NCBI GenBank assembly: GCA_003118195.1
Contig: BEXV01000306.1
Coordinates: 81,372-104,642, forward strand
Direction of reading: 5' to 3'
From: Hemicentrotus pulcherrimus
Taxonomy: Eukaryota > Echinodermata > Echinoidea > Camarodonta > Strongylocentrotidae
DNA length: 23,271 nucleotides
Within the stretch, counting starts at the first letter, position 1; the number at the start of each line of letters is the position of its first letter. This document shows positions 1-9,200 of this stretch, piece by piece. The notes under the pieces are model-generated. The model ran no database searches, had not been told where the DNA came from, and worked only from the letters and a program-made list of their open reading frames with translations. A program made the position numbers and the translations under genes.

Positions 1-182
1 GAGAAAGTGGTAAAAGAAAGAGAAAAAAAGGATAGGAACAATCAAAGAAGGAACGAAAAAAGAAAGGAATGGAAGAAGAGAAAAGGATGGAAAAAGATTT
101 AATCTCGGTGTCATTTGTCTTGTCGGGGTAAAGAGTTTCCTCTTTTGTATGCAATCACACAATATAAAGATGATAAATCTGG
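1..182. repeat. Purine-rich low-complexity stretch
   Basis: About 1-100 is almost pure A/G on the plus strand (aaag/gaag/ggaa mixtures). No gene is visible between it and the (TCA)n microsatellite. Confidence 0.75.
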
Positions 183-373
183 TCATCATCACCATCACAA
201 TCATCATCATCATTATCATTATTCATATTCATCATCATGATCAATGTCATCATCATCATCATCATCATTGTCATCATCATCATCACCATCATCATCACCA
301 TCATCACCATCATCATCATCATCATCGCCATCATCATCACCACCACCAACACCATCATCATCATCATAATCAC

Positions 374-409
<36 letters not shown>

Positions 410-428
410 TGTCATCATCATCATCACC

Positions 429-459
<31 letters not shown>

Positions 460-530
460 CCATCATCATCATCATAATCACCATCATCATCATCGCTATC
501 ATCACCACCACCAACATCATCACCATCATC
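183..530. repeat. (TCA)n trinucleotide microsatellite, interrupted
   Basis: Roughly 340 bp of atc/tca/cat triplets with scattered ACC, ATT and TCG variants. Every frame is open and gives poly-His, poly-Ile or poly-Met readings, which are artefacts of the repeat. The interruptions suggest an old, long array. Confidence 0.95.
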
Positions 531-1141
531 ATCTCCTCTTTCTTCGTCTTCTTCTTCGTCATTCTACATCCATTCAGAATTTGCCAAGTCATGGGGTTAC
601 TATAGGTTTGCGAGAGGAGAGACGATTAATCTTTCTGTAGACAATTTAGGTTCATGTATGGCCATTGGTCATATTTAACCTTTGTAATCGCTTAGGCGAG
701 GGGCTACTTTCCAATAATCGAAGGGTTATTGAGTATTGTGGATATAAGCGAGAGTTATAAGATCTTCTATTATAGTTAATGATAAACAAAGGTAATTTCC
801 TTAAGCTCAAAATTGAATCCAAATTCGCGTATATATATCAGGGAGAAAACGTCGGAAAAAGAACGTTTACTATTTCAAAATCTCCCAACATCTAGTGTTC
901 AGATACAAATCAGTCTGAACTGAGAGCATATATGCACTCCATATTTCCTGTGCTACAGCTGATTCAGCCAGAGATTGATAAAAGTATACCTCATGCACAC
1001 CTAGGAGACCGACACAATACAATACATTACCTCCAATGGCAAATAATCGGTCTGTTTGTAGTCGGCTCGGCGGTGTGACTGAGGTGTAAGGTTTTAGTTG
1101 AAGGCTTTACGGAATTGACAGATTTTGTAACGCAACCAAAT
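531..1141. other. No gene seen
   Basis: Mixed-composition single-copy-looking DNA. I see no exon with credible splice sites on either strand. Confidence 0.5.
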
Positions 1142-1513
1142 TGAATGCATACGTCTTTGTGAAGTGCCTCAATACAATTTTTTTTCATTCACATGTAATG
1201 AATAATCGATCTAAATAGTCAGAATGCAAAATGCATATATTACGTAGTAGGGCAGGCCTTGATATGGACTTTTAGATTCGCACGAAGACAATGGGGATTT
1301 CTACGGTCGACGTCCTTTTAATGCACTGTTTTGAATGGACGTTACACGGACTGGCAGTCCACGCAAATCTAAAAAGCCCCTATTGTTTGTCCTATATACC
1401 TGGCAACATCTAATGTATGCAGTTTGCATTCTAAATATTGAATACAATTATCCGTAAGAGATAAATGAAATAATTTGTATCAAGGCACTTCACAAAGACG
1501 TATGCATTATTCA
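1142..1513. mobile_element. Fold-back (MITE-like) element
   Basis: Ends are inverted: TGAATGCATACGTCTTTGTG at 1142 is mirrored by cacaaagacgtatgcatt near 1490-1509, and the arms stay complementary through gaagtgcct and the ATACAAATT-like end. Inner arms at about 1217-1237 and 1412-1432 are also complementary (agaatgcaaaatgcat / atgcagtttgcattct). No coding capacity, so a non-autonomous DNA element is the likely class; the superfamily is unknown. Confidence 0.75.
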
Positions 1514-1837
1514 TTTTATTTAGTTACACTTAACATGACAATGGTCCATCGTGCTCAAGATTCAAATCGGAGTCTAGGTCTGCAGACTAATAAAGACAAA
1601 GGATATACAATGTACAATAATCGGCTTTTACGATGTAATAAAATCGGGTTGTGCAAACTTATTGCAGTTTATGATCTTGGAAAGTTCACTTGTAACAATA
1701 GCGTGATAGGTTTATATAATTTAGTAAATGAAGGAAAAGAAGTATACATGTAAGTATCAAATACATGTGTGTGTTCGTGTTTTTGATCAGGGTGGGTGGG
1801 GGGGGGGGGGACTTGAGATGTATTAAGAGTATTGTTG
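1514..1837. other. No gene seen; G-run at the end
   Basis: AT-rich with an open but uninformative plus frame at 1475-1753 and no recognisable protein. Ends in a G-rich run at about 1789-1810 beside the minisatellite. Confidence 0.45.
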
Positions 1838-1967
1838 GCTAGGTCAGTGGTCAGTTGGTTGCTAGGGCAGTGGTCAGTTGGTTGCTAGGGCAGTGGTCAG
1901 TTGGTTGCTAGGTCAGTGGTCAGTTGGTTGCTAGGTCAGTGGTCAGTTGGTTGCTAGGGCAGTGGTC
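1838..1967 (+). repeat. 23-bp minisatellite, about 5.7 copies
   Basis: Unit gctaggtcagtggtcagttg+gtt, at 1838, 1861, 1884, 1907, 1930 and a partial copy from 1953. Copies differ only by ggtc versus gggc at one position, so the array is young or homogenised. Each unit has its own internal near-repeat (gtcagtg/gtcagttg). Confidence 0.95.
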
Positions 1968-2680
1968 TCATAACCGGGATATCCAGGGTTCGCCATTATC
2001 ACCAGATTCACTTTCATCAACTCCTTCACAAGACGTCATAACATCGAAACATCAAGATAGCACACTCTACATATCATTCAGTTACACAGTATTTGTATAC
2101 ATTACACCAATTTTGGTTTTAATGACAATAGTCAACATTGCAAAGATTTTCAATATCACATTAACTGTTCAAAGCATGCACGAGCGGAGCAACACGACAA
2201 TACCAATTATGTTTTCTATACGGTTTACTATCTACTGAATATACAATACAATAATAATGGACAATTGAAATATAGGAATGCTTTTACATCATAAAAGAAA
2301 CATGGAAAATGATTACAAAACAAAACAAAAAACATTTGGCAAAGTTGCAATACAACACAATTACTCCTATGAAAAGATGAAAGTGGTGAATTCAATCATT
2401 TCAAAAGATGAATAGATTGCTGCTGTACAGGAATATTCAAGTGTAATGGAATGTTTTTGAGTTGGAAAAAAAGACATGTCTAATTGAAAAGACTACCGAC
2501 GCATGGGTGAAAGTATGTAACACAAACAAAACTAAACCGTGATATAATAAGAAAAAGAAAACATCGCAGAGTTTTGCTAATGTTTCCTAATGATACACCA
2601 ACATTTCTAAAGCAGAAGAAATAATATCCTATACATGTATAATTTGAACATTTTGATCAGTGTTGTACACTCATTTTTAC
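1968..2680. other. No gene seen
   Basis: AT-rich DNA. A serine-rich plus reading at about 1975-2080 has no donor that fits, so it is not called as an exon. Confidence 0.45.
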
Positions 2681-2816
2681 CTTCGATTTCATTTGGCAAA
2701 ACTTGCAGACGGTCAAATAAATCGATTGTTATCGCCGGGGTGTATTTTGCATCCTGTCTCTCTCTCTTGACCCCTTTCATGATAGGGATGTATAAGGGGC
2801 TAAATTGATCATTGAC
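2681..2816 (-). CDS. Possible exon of an unidentified neighbouring gene
   Basis: A 136-bp open block on the minus strand bounded by an AG acceptor (caatttgaag) and a good donor (gtaaaaatga). It reads VNDQFSPLYIPIMKGVKRER and later YTPAITIDLFDRLQVLPNEI, a protein-like composition unlike the surrounding AT-rich noise. The acceptor lacks a strong pyrimidine tract, no partner exon is visible nearby, and I do not recognise the sequence. It may be a chance open frame. Confidence 0.3.
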
Positions 2817-3254
2817 CTTCAAATTGGCAGCAACAATAATGCTACATTGTTCTTATCAAATACAAGTCTAGAAACTTCAATTCTGTTAAGAAACAATGCT
2901 TTTGAACATGTTGACAAAAAGTAAGGGTTTAAATGACCGCTTTCCTCTATTAAATTCTTGAACACAAAATATGGTCATATACCGGTAATGGACACAATAA
3001 GTGCAGACATGTGTTGTCCTTTCCTTTCAGGCATTTGATATATTTTCATGACCCTGTTTCAAAAGTTAATGAGGCAAAGCACAACACACGGAATGGCTGT
3101 CCTTAAAGGATTAAATGATTTTATTTGATAATCAAACCCAAAAGGGGCGTATTAAACAGAAATTCCTCCAGGAACAGCAATTGTCAACAGAGAGAGTATA
3201 CACTTTAGCATTGATCTTTAGCACAAAGTTGTAAAAATATAGATATATAATATA
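2817..3254. other. No gene seen
   Basis: AT-rich DNA without recognisable exons or clear repeats. Confidence 0.45.
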
Positions 3255-3366
3255 GAGCTGACCTTAAGCATATATATCTCCCTAATAAACGAGATCGGCT
3301 GACTTTTCATAAACCCAATCTTGTGTACTAGGGTTTAATAAATGTAAGTATGGCTAAGGTCAGATC
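3255..3366. repeat. Short imperfect inverted repeat
   Basis: agctgaccttaagcatata at the left is roughly mirrored by taagtatggctaaggtcag at the right, with an inner ataaaccc/gggttta pair. Possibly a very short MITE. Confidence 0.45.
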
Positions 3367-3382
3367 TATGTATAAAGATCAA

Positions 3383-3780
3383 AGCTATAGATAGTTTGTA
3401 AAGTGTCTGCCTGTCGAAATAAAGATTGTGGGTTCAAATCCAACCCAAGTATATGACTGAAGCCTGTGTTAACCTGCCTCCTCCCCTGTTTCATAGACAC
3501 AGGCTATGTTACAGAGGAAAACATTCTGTCCCTCGGAAAGGACGTAAAATGGAGGCCCTGTGTGGCAGAGATTCATTGCCTTTGCATGTTAAAGAACCCA
3601 CTGCACTATTTGTATAATAATAGGGGGCAACCCAGGCGTAGTGGTCCACACGCACACGTTGTTTTAAGTCACAGTTGGACGGACAATGAACACGACCAGT
3701 GTCATTCATTATCCTACTGTGACTTTACCCAAGTGCAGTGCACATTCACTAATACACTTGCAAACATGCATTATTAACTG
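3383..3780 (+). mobile_element. tRNA-derived SINE, family A, sense copy
   Basis: The head shows a degenerate box A (tagatagtttg) and a good box B (gggttcaaatcc). The body shares long segments with the reverse copy at 20205-20510: actgaagcctg, gtttcatagacacagg, cactgcactattt and gtagtggtcca. The two copies in opposite orientation show it is a dispersed family. Open frames inside it are not genes. Confidence 0.8.
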
Positions 3781-3820
3781 ATAGATAAGAAATGATAAGA
3801 TATTTCTATACCGCATATTG

Positions 3821-4054
3821 CATAAAGAAGACAATTTCTGAGATACATACAGTCTAGTTCTGGTAGTGACGAAAAGTACAATATCAGAGAATCAAACATG
3901 GGTTATAATGCATGTTGATAGTACATTTGAAATTGCATAATGCCTCTAGAAGACAATTTCTGAGATACATACAGTCTAGTTCTGGTAGTGACGACAAGTA
4001 TAATATTAGAGAATCATACATGGGTTATAATGCATGTTGATAGTACATTTGAAA
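3821..4054 (+). repeat. Tandem duplication, 122-bp period
   Basis: gaagacaatttctgagatac and the following about 105 bp occur at 3827 and again at 3949 with only a few substitutions (gaaaagtacaat / gacaagtataat). No coding content. Confidence 0.9.
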
Positions 4055-4153
4055 TGATAAAATCATCCTTAGCTTTACAGAAGCATGCAAAGAATGATAC
4101 ATCCTGGCATTGTGAGGGTTAGAAACCAAGTCAATGTGCTCATGCCCTTTGGT

Positions 4154-4415
4154 TATGCTACGGTCACATTAACCAAAAGTAGCCTGCTCAGCGGCCGAGC
4201 GGCGAGTTTTTAACCAATTCTGCCCGGCGGCTGCTCGGCCACCGAGCGGCGGCCGCCCAGGCATCGCTCATTTTTCACTCGCCGCCCAAAATACGCTCGG
4301 TGCCTGGGCGGTCGCCGCCCAGACACCGACCTAATTGCTGGGCGATGCTTAATTCCAGCAGCGACTGAGCAGGCTACTATTCGGTCGGTCGCTGCTCTCA
4401 TTTGTGACCATAGCT
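4154..4415. mobile_element. GC-rich fold-back element
   Basis: Ends agcta(t/c)ggtcaca are inverted (4154 and 4403-4415), as are the inner arms aaagtagcctgctcag and ctgagcaggctacta. The centre is a CpG-rich island of gagcggc/gccgccc motifs with its own inverted pieces (cgcccaggca / tgcctgggcg), in sharp contrast to the AT-rich surroundings. It resembles a Foldback/MITE element; the class is unknown. Confidence 0.75.
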
Positions 4416-4435
4416 TTAAGGCATTAATCCTCATT

Positions 4436-4655
4436 ACCAGATCCCTCAGAGGACCTAAAGCTGTTGGTCCCCTAGTCACTTCTTATGTAATCATACATAT
4501 TACTTCTTACCAGGTCCCTCAGAGAGGACCTAAAGCTGTTGGTCCCCTGGTCACTTCTTATGTAATCATACATATTATTTCTTACCAGGTCCCTCAGAGA
4601 GGACCTAAAGCTGTTGGTCCCCTGGTCACTTCTTATGTAATCATACATACATCTC
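4436..4655 (+). repeat. 75-bp tandem repeat, 3 copies
   Basis: Copies begin (accag) at 4436, 4509 and 4584; the first is 73 bp. Each contains ggtccctcagagaggacc, an imperfect palindrome, and later gttggtccc. Because 75 is a multiple of 3, one minus frame stays open across the array; it is not supported as a gene. Confidence 0.92.
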
Positions 4656-5457
4656 TTAGCAGTCAGGTAAAACGAATCATCAACCCAAATCGACCAGCCC
4701 ATAATCATTTATATTACAAACATCTTTCTTTTTTAAGGGGCTCAAATATGGAAAACTCTCATTCATTCCAAATATCCATATTCATGTATTATGAGTTACT
4801 CCATGACATATTACCTTCAAGTACAGTTCCATTACCAGAACTTTAGCTTATTCATCATTTTTTGCTTTTTTATATTTATTTTTTTCATTTCTGCATGGTT
4901 CATCACATTACATGGTATGTTCAACTAGAGTTTAAACAAGCAATAGCAGTAGACTTAAAAAAAAAGGCAGTTACAATCATAATACATTTACAGAAATACT
5001 GCATTGAGAAACACGCAGAGGTTTGGCACTATTAGCCTAAGGCTTGAAACGTTGCCATACCATTCAATTTAACATAATATGTTCCTCAAGTGATACACAA
5101 AACAAACATATTAAACATTCTGAATACTAAATATTGATACTATATACTTATGACAGTATCTTAACTAATGAATCAATTATAACTAGGTACTCAAAGTAGA
5201 GTGATCATATCATACATGTACCGGTATATGAAATACTCTTCAAACTAGCAATGATAAAAAGAATGATACTTTGACAAGCAACATTTCAAATATCCGTAAC
5301 ATTATTGCTACTTTATAAATGGAATGATATTGTTGTGAAAATAACCTTCTTTGAGTATACAACCAATTCATAAAACAAATGAAGAAGCAGATTCCACATA
5401 CATGTTGTATGCATAATTCATGCTATAGGTATATATACTCATATTAATGTATAATTC
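4656..5457. other. No gene seen; AT-rich
   Basis: AT-rich DNA with poly-T runs. It may include distal 3' UTR of the receptor gene (minus-strand AATAAA at plus 4875-4880), but nothing proves this. Confidence 0.4.
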
Positions 5458-6016
5458 TTAAAGGGACTTGGTAACATTGTTCAGATGAGAGTTAGTGACG
5501 CTAAGGTAGTGACTTCAATGCTAGATGTACAATTAAAGATAATCTAAAAATGTGAGTGAAAACGGACCATTATTCATGGTACAAATTAGGAAAAACTGAT
5601 CTGATCGATTCCTTAATTCTCCCGACTAAGTCTAGATCTAGATCTATAGAACAATTTAGTTACATTTTAGGTGAATGGAAATCTCACAAAGCAATAAAAT
5701 GGCTCTACATTCCATTCCAGACATTTAAGTGTTGACAGATTTTTTTATAGCCTGTTTTATGTCTTTTTTTCATGGAAAAACGGTTGGGAAAATTCAAAAA
5801 TGGTTGGGAGAATTTACTGTTAATCACTGTTAGAGGGTGCCTCACATCGACGCCTTCAAAGAAAACCATAGATATCTTCGAGGTTTGAGAATTTTTTCAG
5901 GATTTTTTGCCCGTCAGAGGGTTAGTACAGTAAAAGGAATGTAGTAAGTAACATTTTATACAAAAATTAAGCAATTTTTTTCATCAACCTTCAACAATGT
6001 TACCCAGTCACTTTAA
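5458..6016. mobile_element. TTAA-flanked MITE-like element, 559 bp
   Basis: Left end TTAAAGGGACTTGGTAACAT; the right end in reverse complement reads TTAAAGTGACTGGGTAACAT. TTAA target duplications are typical of piggyBac-type transposition. No transposase is encoded. It shares its first nine terminal bases with the element at 11218-11586. It lies just downstream of the receptor's stop codon, possibly in its 3' UTR. Confidence 0.75.
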
Positions 6017-6186
6017 ATTGCTAAATTATATTTTGGTGAGTCTTTAATAACAAACTGATTTGAAAGAAAAGGAAAAAAAGTCACATGATGGAGAAGATTA
6101 ACTTAATCCAATTCATACACAGATGAAAAATGTAGACATGAACAAAATAATGGCTATATCCTGACACTAGAGGGCGCATGATCGTA
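6017..6186 (-). other. Proximal 3' UTR of the receptor gene
   Basis: Sequence directly after the stop codon. On the minus strand an ATTAAA hexamer (plus 6043-6048) lies about 140 nt downstream of the stop and could be a variant polyadenylation signal. Beyond it the 5458-6016 element begins, and further hexamers (for example plus 4875-4880) occur in AT-rich DNA. The true transcript end is therefore not determined. Confidence 0.45.
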
Positions 6187-6264
6187 TCAGGCCTCTGTTT
6201 GGGCATCTATAGGTAGGCTTGCAGGCGAGGAATACATAGGATTATCCAAGCCGGTATCAGAAGG
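6187..6264 (-). CDS. Exon 19: terminal coding exon with NPxY-type motif
   Basis: The acceptor follows a long pyrimidine tract (cctcattcctgtactctag). Phase 0 reading gives PSDTGLDNPMYSSPASLPID and AQTEA, then TGA. DNPMY is an NPxY-type signal, known in LDL-receptor family tails for binding PTB-domain clathrin adaptors; here its use is inferred. Frame continuity with exon 18, the strong acceptor and the motif together support the call. Confidence 0.85.
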   Translation of the reverse strand, partial: PSDTGLDNPMYSSPASLPIDAQTEA

Positions 6265-9200
6265 CTAGAGTACAGGAATGAGGAAAAGAGATAAGGGAAT
6301 TTAGAATTTTTAGAATGGTATCGAATCTATGGCCCCCTCTCGAGTATGAGAGTGCAAACAAACATAACAAAGTAAAAATAGCAATGCATGAGTTGTAAAT
6401 ACAGTTCTTATACATCATACATAGATAATGACATAAAGATACAAACAACATTAGGTAGATAGTGTATGAAAGAACGTGGAAAACGTAACCAACTAGTAAA
6501 CATAATGTATACATACAATGTAGATAGTGACAACAATAAAATGGGAATGGTTTCAGTCGTTATGATCCAATACTGGCATTTGAAAAATATTGTCTGTTTG
6601 GAGCCAGAAGGAGTTTAACTCTTATACTTTTAGACAGGGTAAATGCCCTTCTGGCTATAAAAAGGTGACATGAATCCTGTTTCTGATTTATATTTTGTGA
6701 ATGCAAACATGCTTGATTAAGTTTTGGATTAGTTGTAGCCTTTCAGTCACTACTTTAAAAGTTGGCAGAAATAAACGTACAGATCTAGAACAAATTCATA
6801 ATAGAGTACTTCAATGTACTTTATGTAAATAATTTACAGCCTCTCACTATCGATATACGTTTCCTTCATGCTTTGTATATTCAGAGATCGATATATACCA
6901 GTATGTATATATATGTATATATCTTTAGGTAAAATACTGTTTATCTCCTCCCTTGATGGATTTACATTTCTCTATTTTCCCCTCTATCATGAATAAATAA
7001 ATACATAATGAATCCTTCAGTTCTCACAGGCTTTATGCAGGAATCACAGTAGGCAATGGTTTCATTCAATATATTTTTATATTATGAAACTGAAATCACT
7101 CCTTGGGGGTGTTTCACAAAAATCCTAGGTCGAACCTAACTCTAAGTTGGACTTAAAAATCAAGGAAAAGCCGGTAGCATCTTTGAAAACATTTTGTTGA
7201 TTCAAATCATTCATATTTTCTATTATGAAGGAAATTTCCTGTTTCTGATGTGAAATTAATGAAAAAGTCTAAAATATTTGAGTGTTTGCTTTTGAATATA
7301 TTTTATTTTAAGGCAACAAATGGCTCTCCATAATGTTTAAGTCTAACTTAGAGTAAAGTTCGACTTAGGATCTTTGTGAAACTGCCCTCAGTTTGTGCTT
7401 ACCATGGGGTCTGATAGGTACTCTCCAAACATGCTTGTATCCACCTCTTCTAATGCAAACTATTTGGAATATAACAAAACATAATTTAAAATACACTAGA
7501 ATCTATCAAATGTAGGGACGAACATGCAACTTATCATAAGTGATAAGCATATCCATTCTTCCTTTTCAATCTACGTGCATGCGCTCTTCAAAATCCTTGG
7601 TGAACTGTTTTACTTTGACTATGTTGAACAGGTACATTTAAGTAAAAAAAAATTATCTTTCCCTTATTTGGAATTTCTCAATTGAAGAACTTTGTGCTGA
7701 ATTACATGCAGCTCCTTTGAGAAAAGCCGACTATGTTACCCATAGCTTTTTTCCTTCATCCAATCATCTTTCCTTTAGTCTTTATTTCTGAAAACTATTT
7801 AATTGTTCGAAATGTAAGTATAAAGGGCTGTTATAAATTGTAACATCAACATATAATATCACTTCTAAGCTTAAGCACCCCAAGGTAAAGCAACTATACA
7901 TACAAATTACTAAAAAGGATTTTTCTTGTAGACATACTTACATTCGTGTTACCAAAATCTTTATCATATCCCGTTGTTTCCATGCCATTCCGTAGACTCG
8001 CTAAGTCTTCTTTAGATCTAGAACAGGCAGAAGAATAATGACATAAAAATAAATCTACTGTGGCTAGCACATTGTCTTATGCCTCAACATATAGCCGATA
8101 CCATTTTGTTCAACCCGCGCAGCTCAGAAAAACACTAGCCAATGATCTAAATAACCAATGGGATTGATTATTCTGATATTTAATTTGGATGTCATAACCC
8201 ATCCATCAATTAATTTTGGCGTTGGCCTAGTTTGGGACAAAAATCAATACAAATGGTCACTCTGTCACTCTGTGATTAAATAGTGACCAAAATGACTAAA
8301 GTGTCATGAGTAAGGTTAATAAGACTGATATTTTTGGAATCAGTGCAGAATTTTACCCCAGCTAAACCACCAAATTTTCTGATTAAATCCCCTTATCTCC
8401 TAGGGTACATAACAATGCCATAGCTTATATCCAACTTTTTCCCCCATGCATGATGCATCACATGAAAACCAACTAAACACAATGATGCAGGAAGTCATGC
8501 TTGGTACTATAAGGCCAGATTGCAGAAAATAAAAAAATAAGTCATATATCATTATGTTTTCAAATACATAGTCAGTAATATTAAATTCAGCTATGAGCTG
8601 CCTAGTGGGAGTGTCGTGGTCGAGTGGTTTAAAGCGCTTGACTGGAGATGCGAAGGTCAAGGGTTCAAATCCCGACACGGCACTAATATCCTTTGGCAAG
8701 ATATTTAACCTGCACTTGCTACTCTCCACCCAGGTGTTAAATGGGTACCAGGTAGGATGCGGCCGTCAATGTTGGTCAAACAGCTTGTGAGCGTCAAGTA
8801 ACGCCTGGCTGTAATGCTCCCCAGGGAGTGGAGATTGTGCACACAGTGGTGCGGGCAAGCACTGAATCCAATGACCGGGGTAATAGTATTTTTGTAAAGA
8901 GCTTAGAGACATTTATATTAAGCGCTATATAAAAATTAAACATTATTGATATTATTCACAAATTGTAATATACCATAAATAATTAAACAAATATAAACAA
9001 ATCAATAAATGTACAATTGCTCACAAAATGTGATAATGGTAAAACGGTTTTATTTACTCAGAGTTACTAAACGATATTATGTTGTTACAACTCTGTATTT
9101 CTTAAATATGTTATAAATGCTTATAATTGATTTGCAATGTTTTGTTGGAAACATGAATAAATTTAAAATCCTGAAATCTTGTGTAATTTGTTTTGTACAG

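Noticed and set aside
149..640. Open frames giving poly-His, poly-Met or poly-Ile proteins
   Set aside because: They are readings of the (TCA)n microsatellite; all frames are open because the repeat lacks stops.
1975..2080. Serine-rich plus-strand reading after the minisatellite
   Set aside because: No matching donor, no homology recognised, and the frame runs out into AT-rich sequence.
3426..3777. Overlapping open frames at the SINE
   Set aside because: They lie inside a dispersed SINE and show no protein-like features.
4210..4479. Arg-rich minus-strand open frame
   Set aside because: A by-product of the GC-rich fold-back element, which is low in stop codons.
8612..8682. Functional tRNA gene
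   Set aside because: The tRNA-like fold is the head of a SINE: it continues into a family-specific body shared with other copies, and the T-stem has mismatches.
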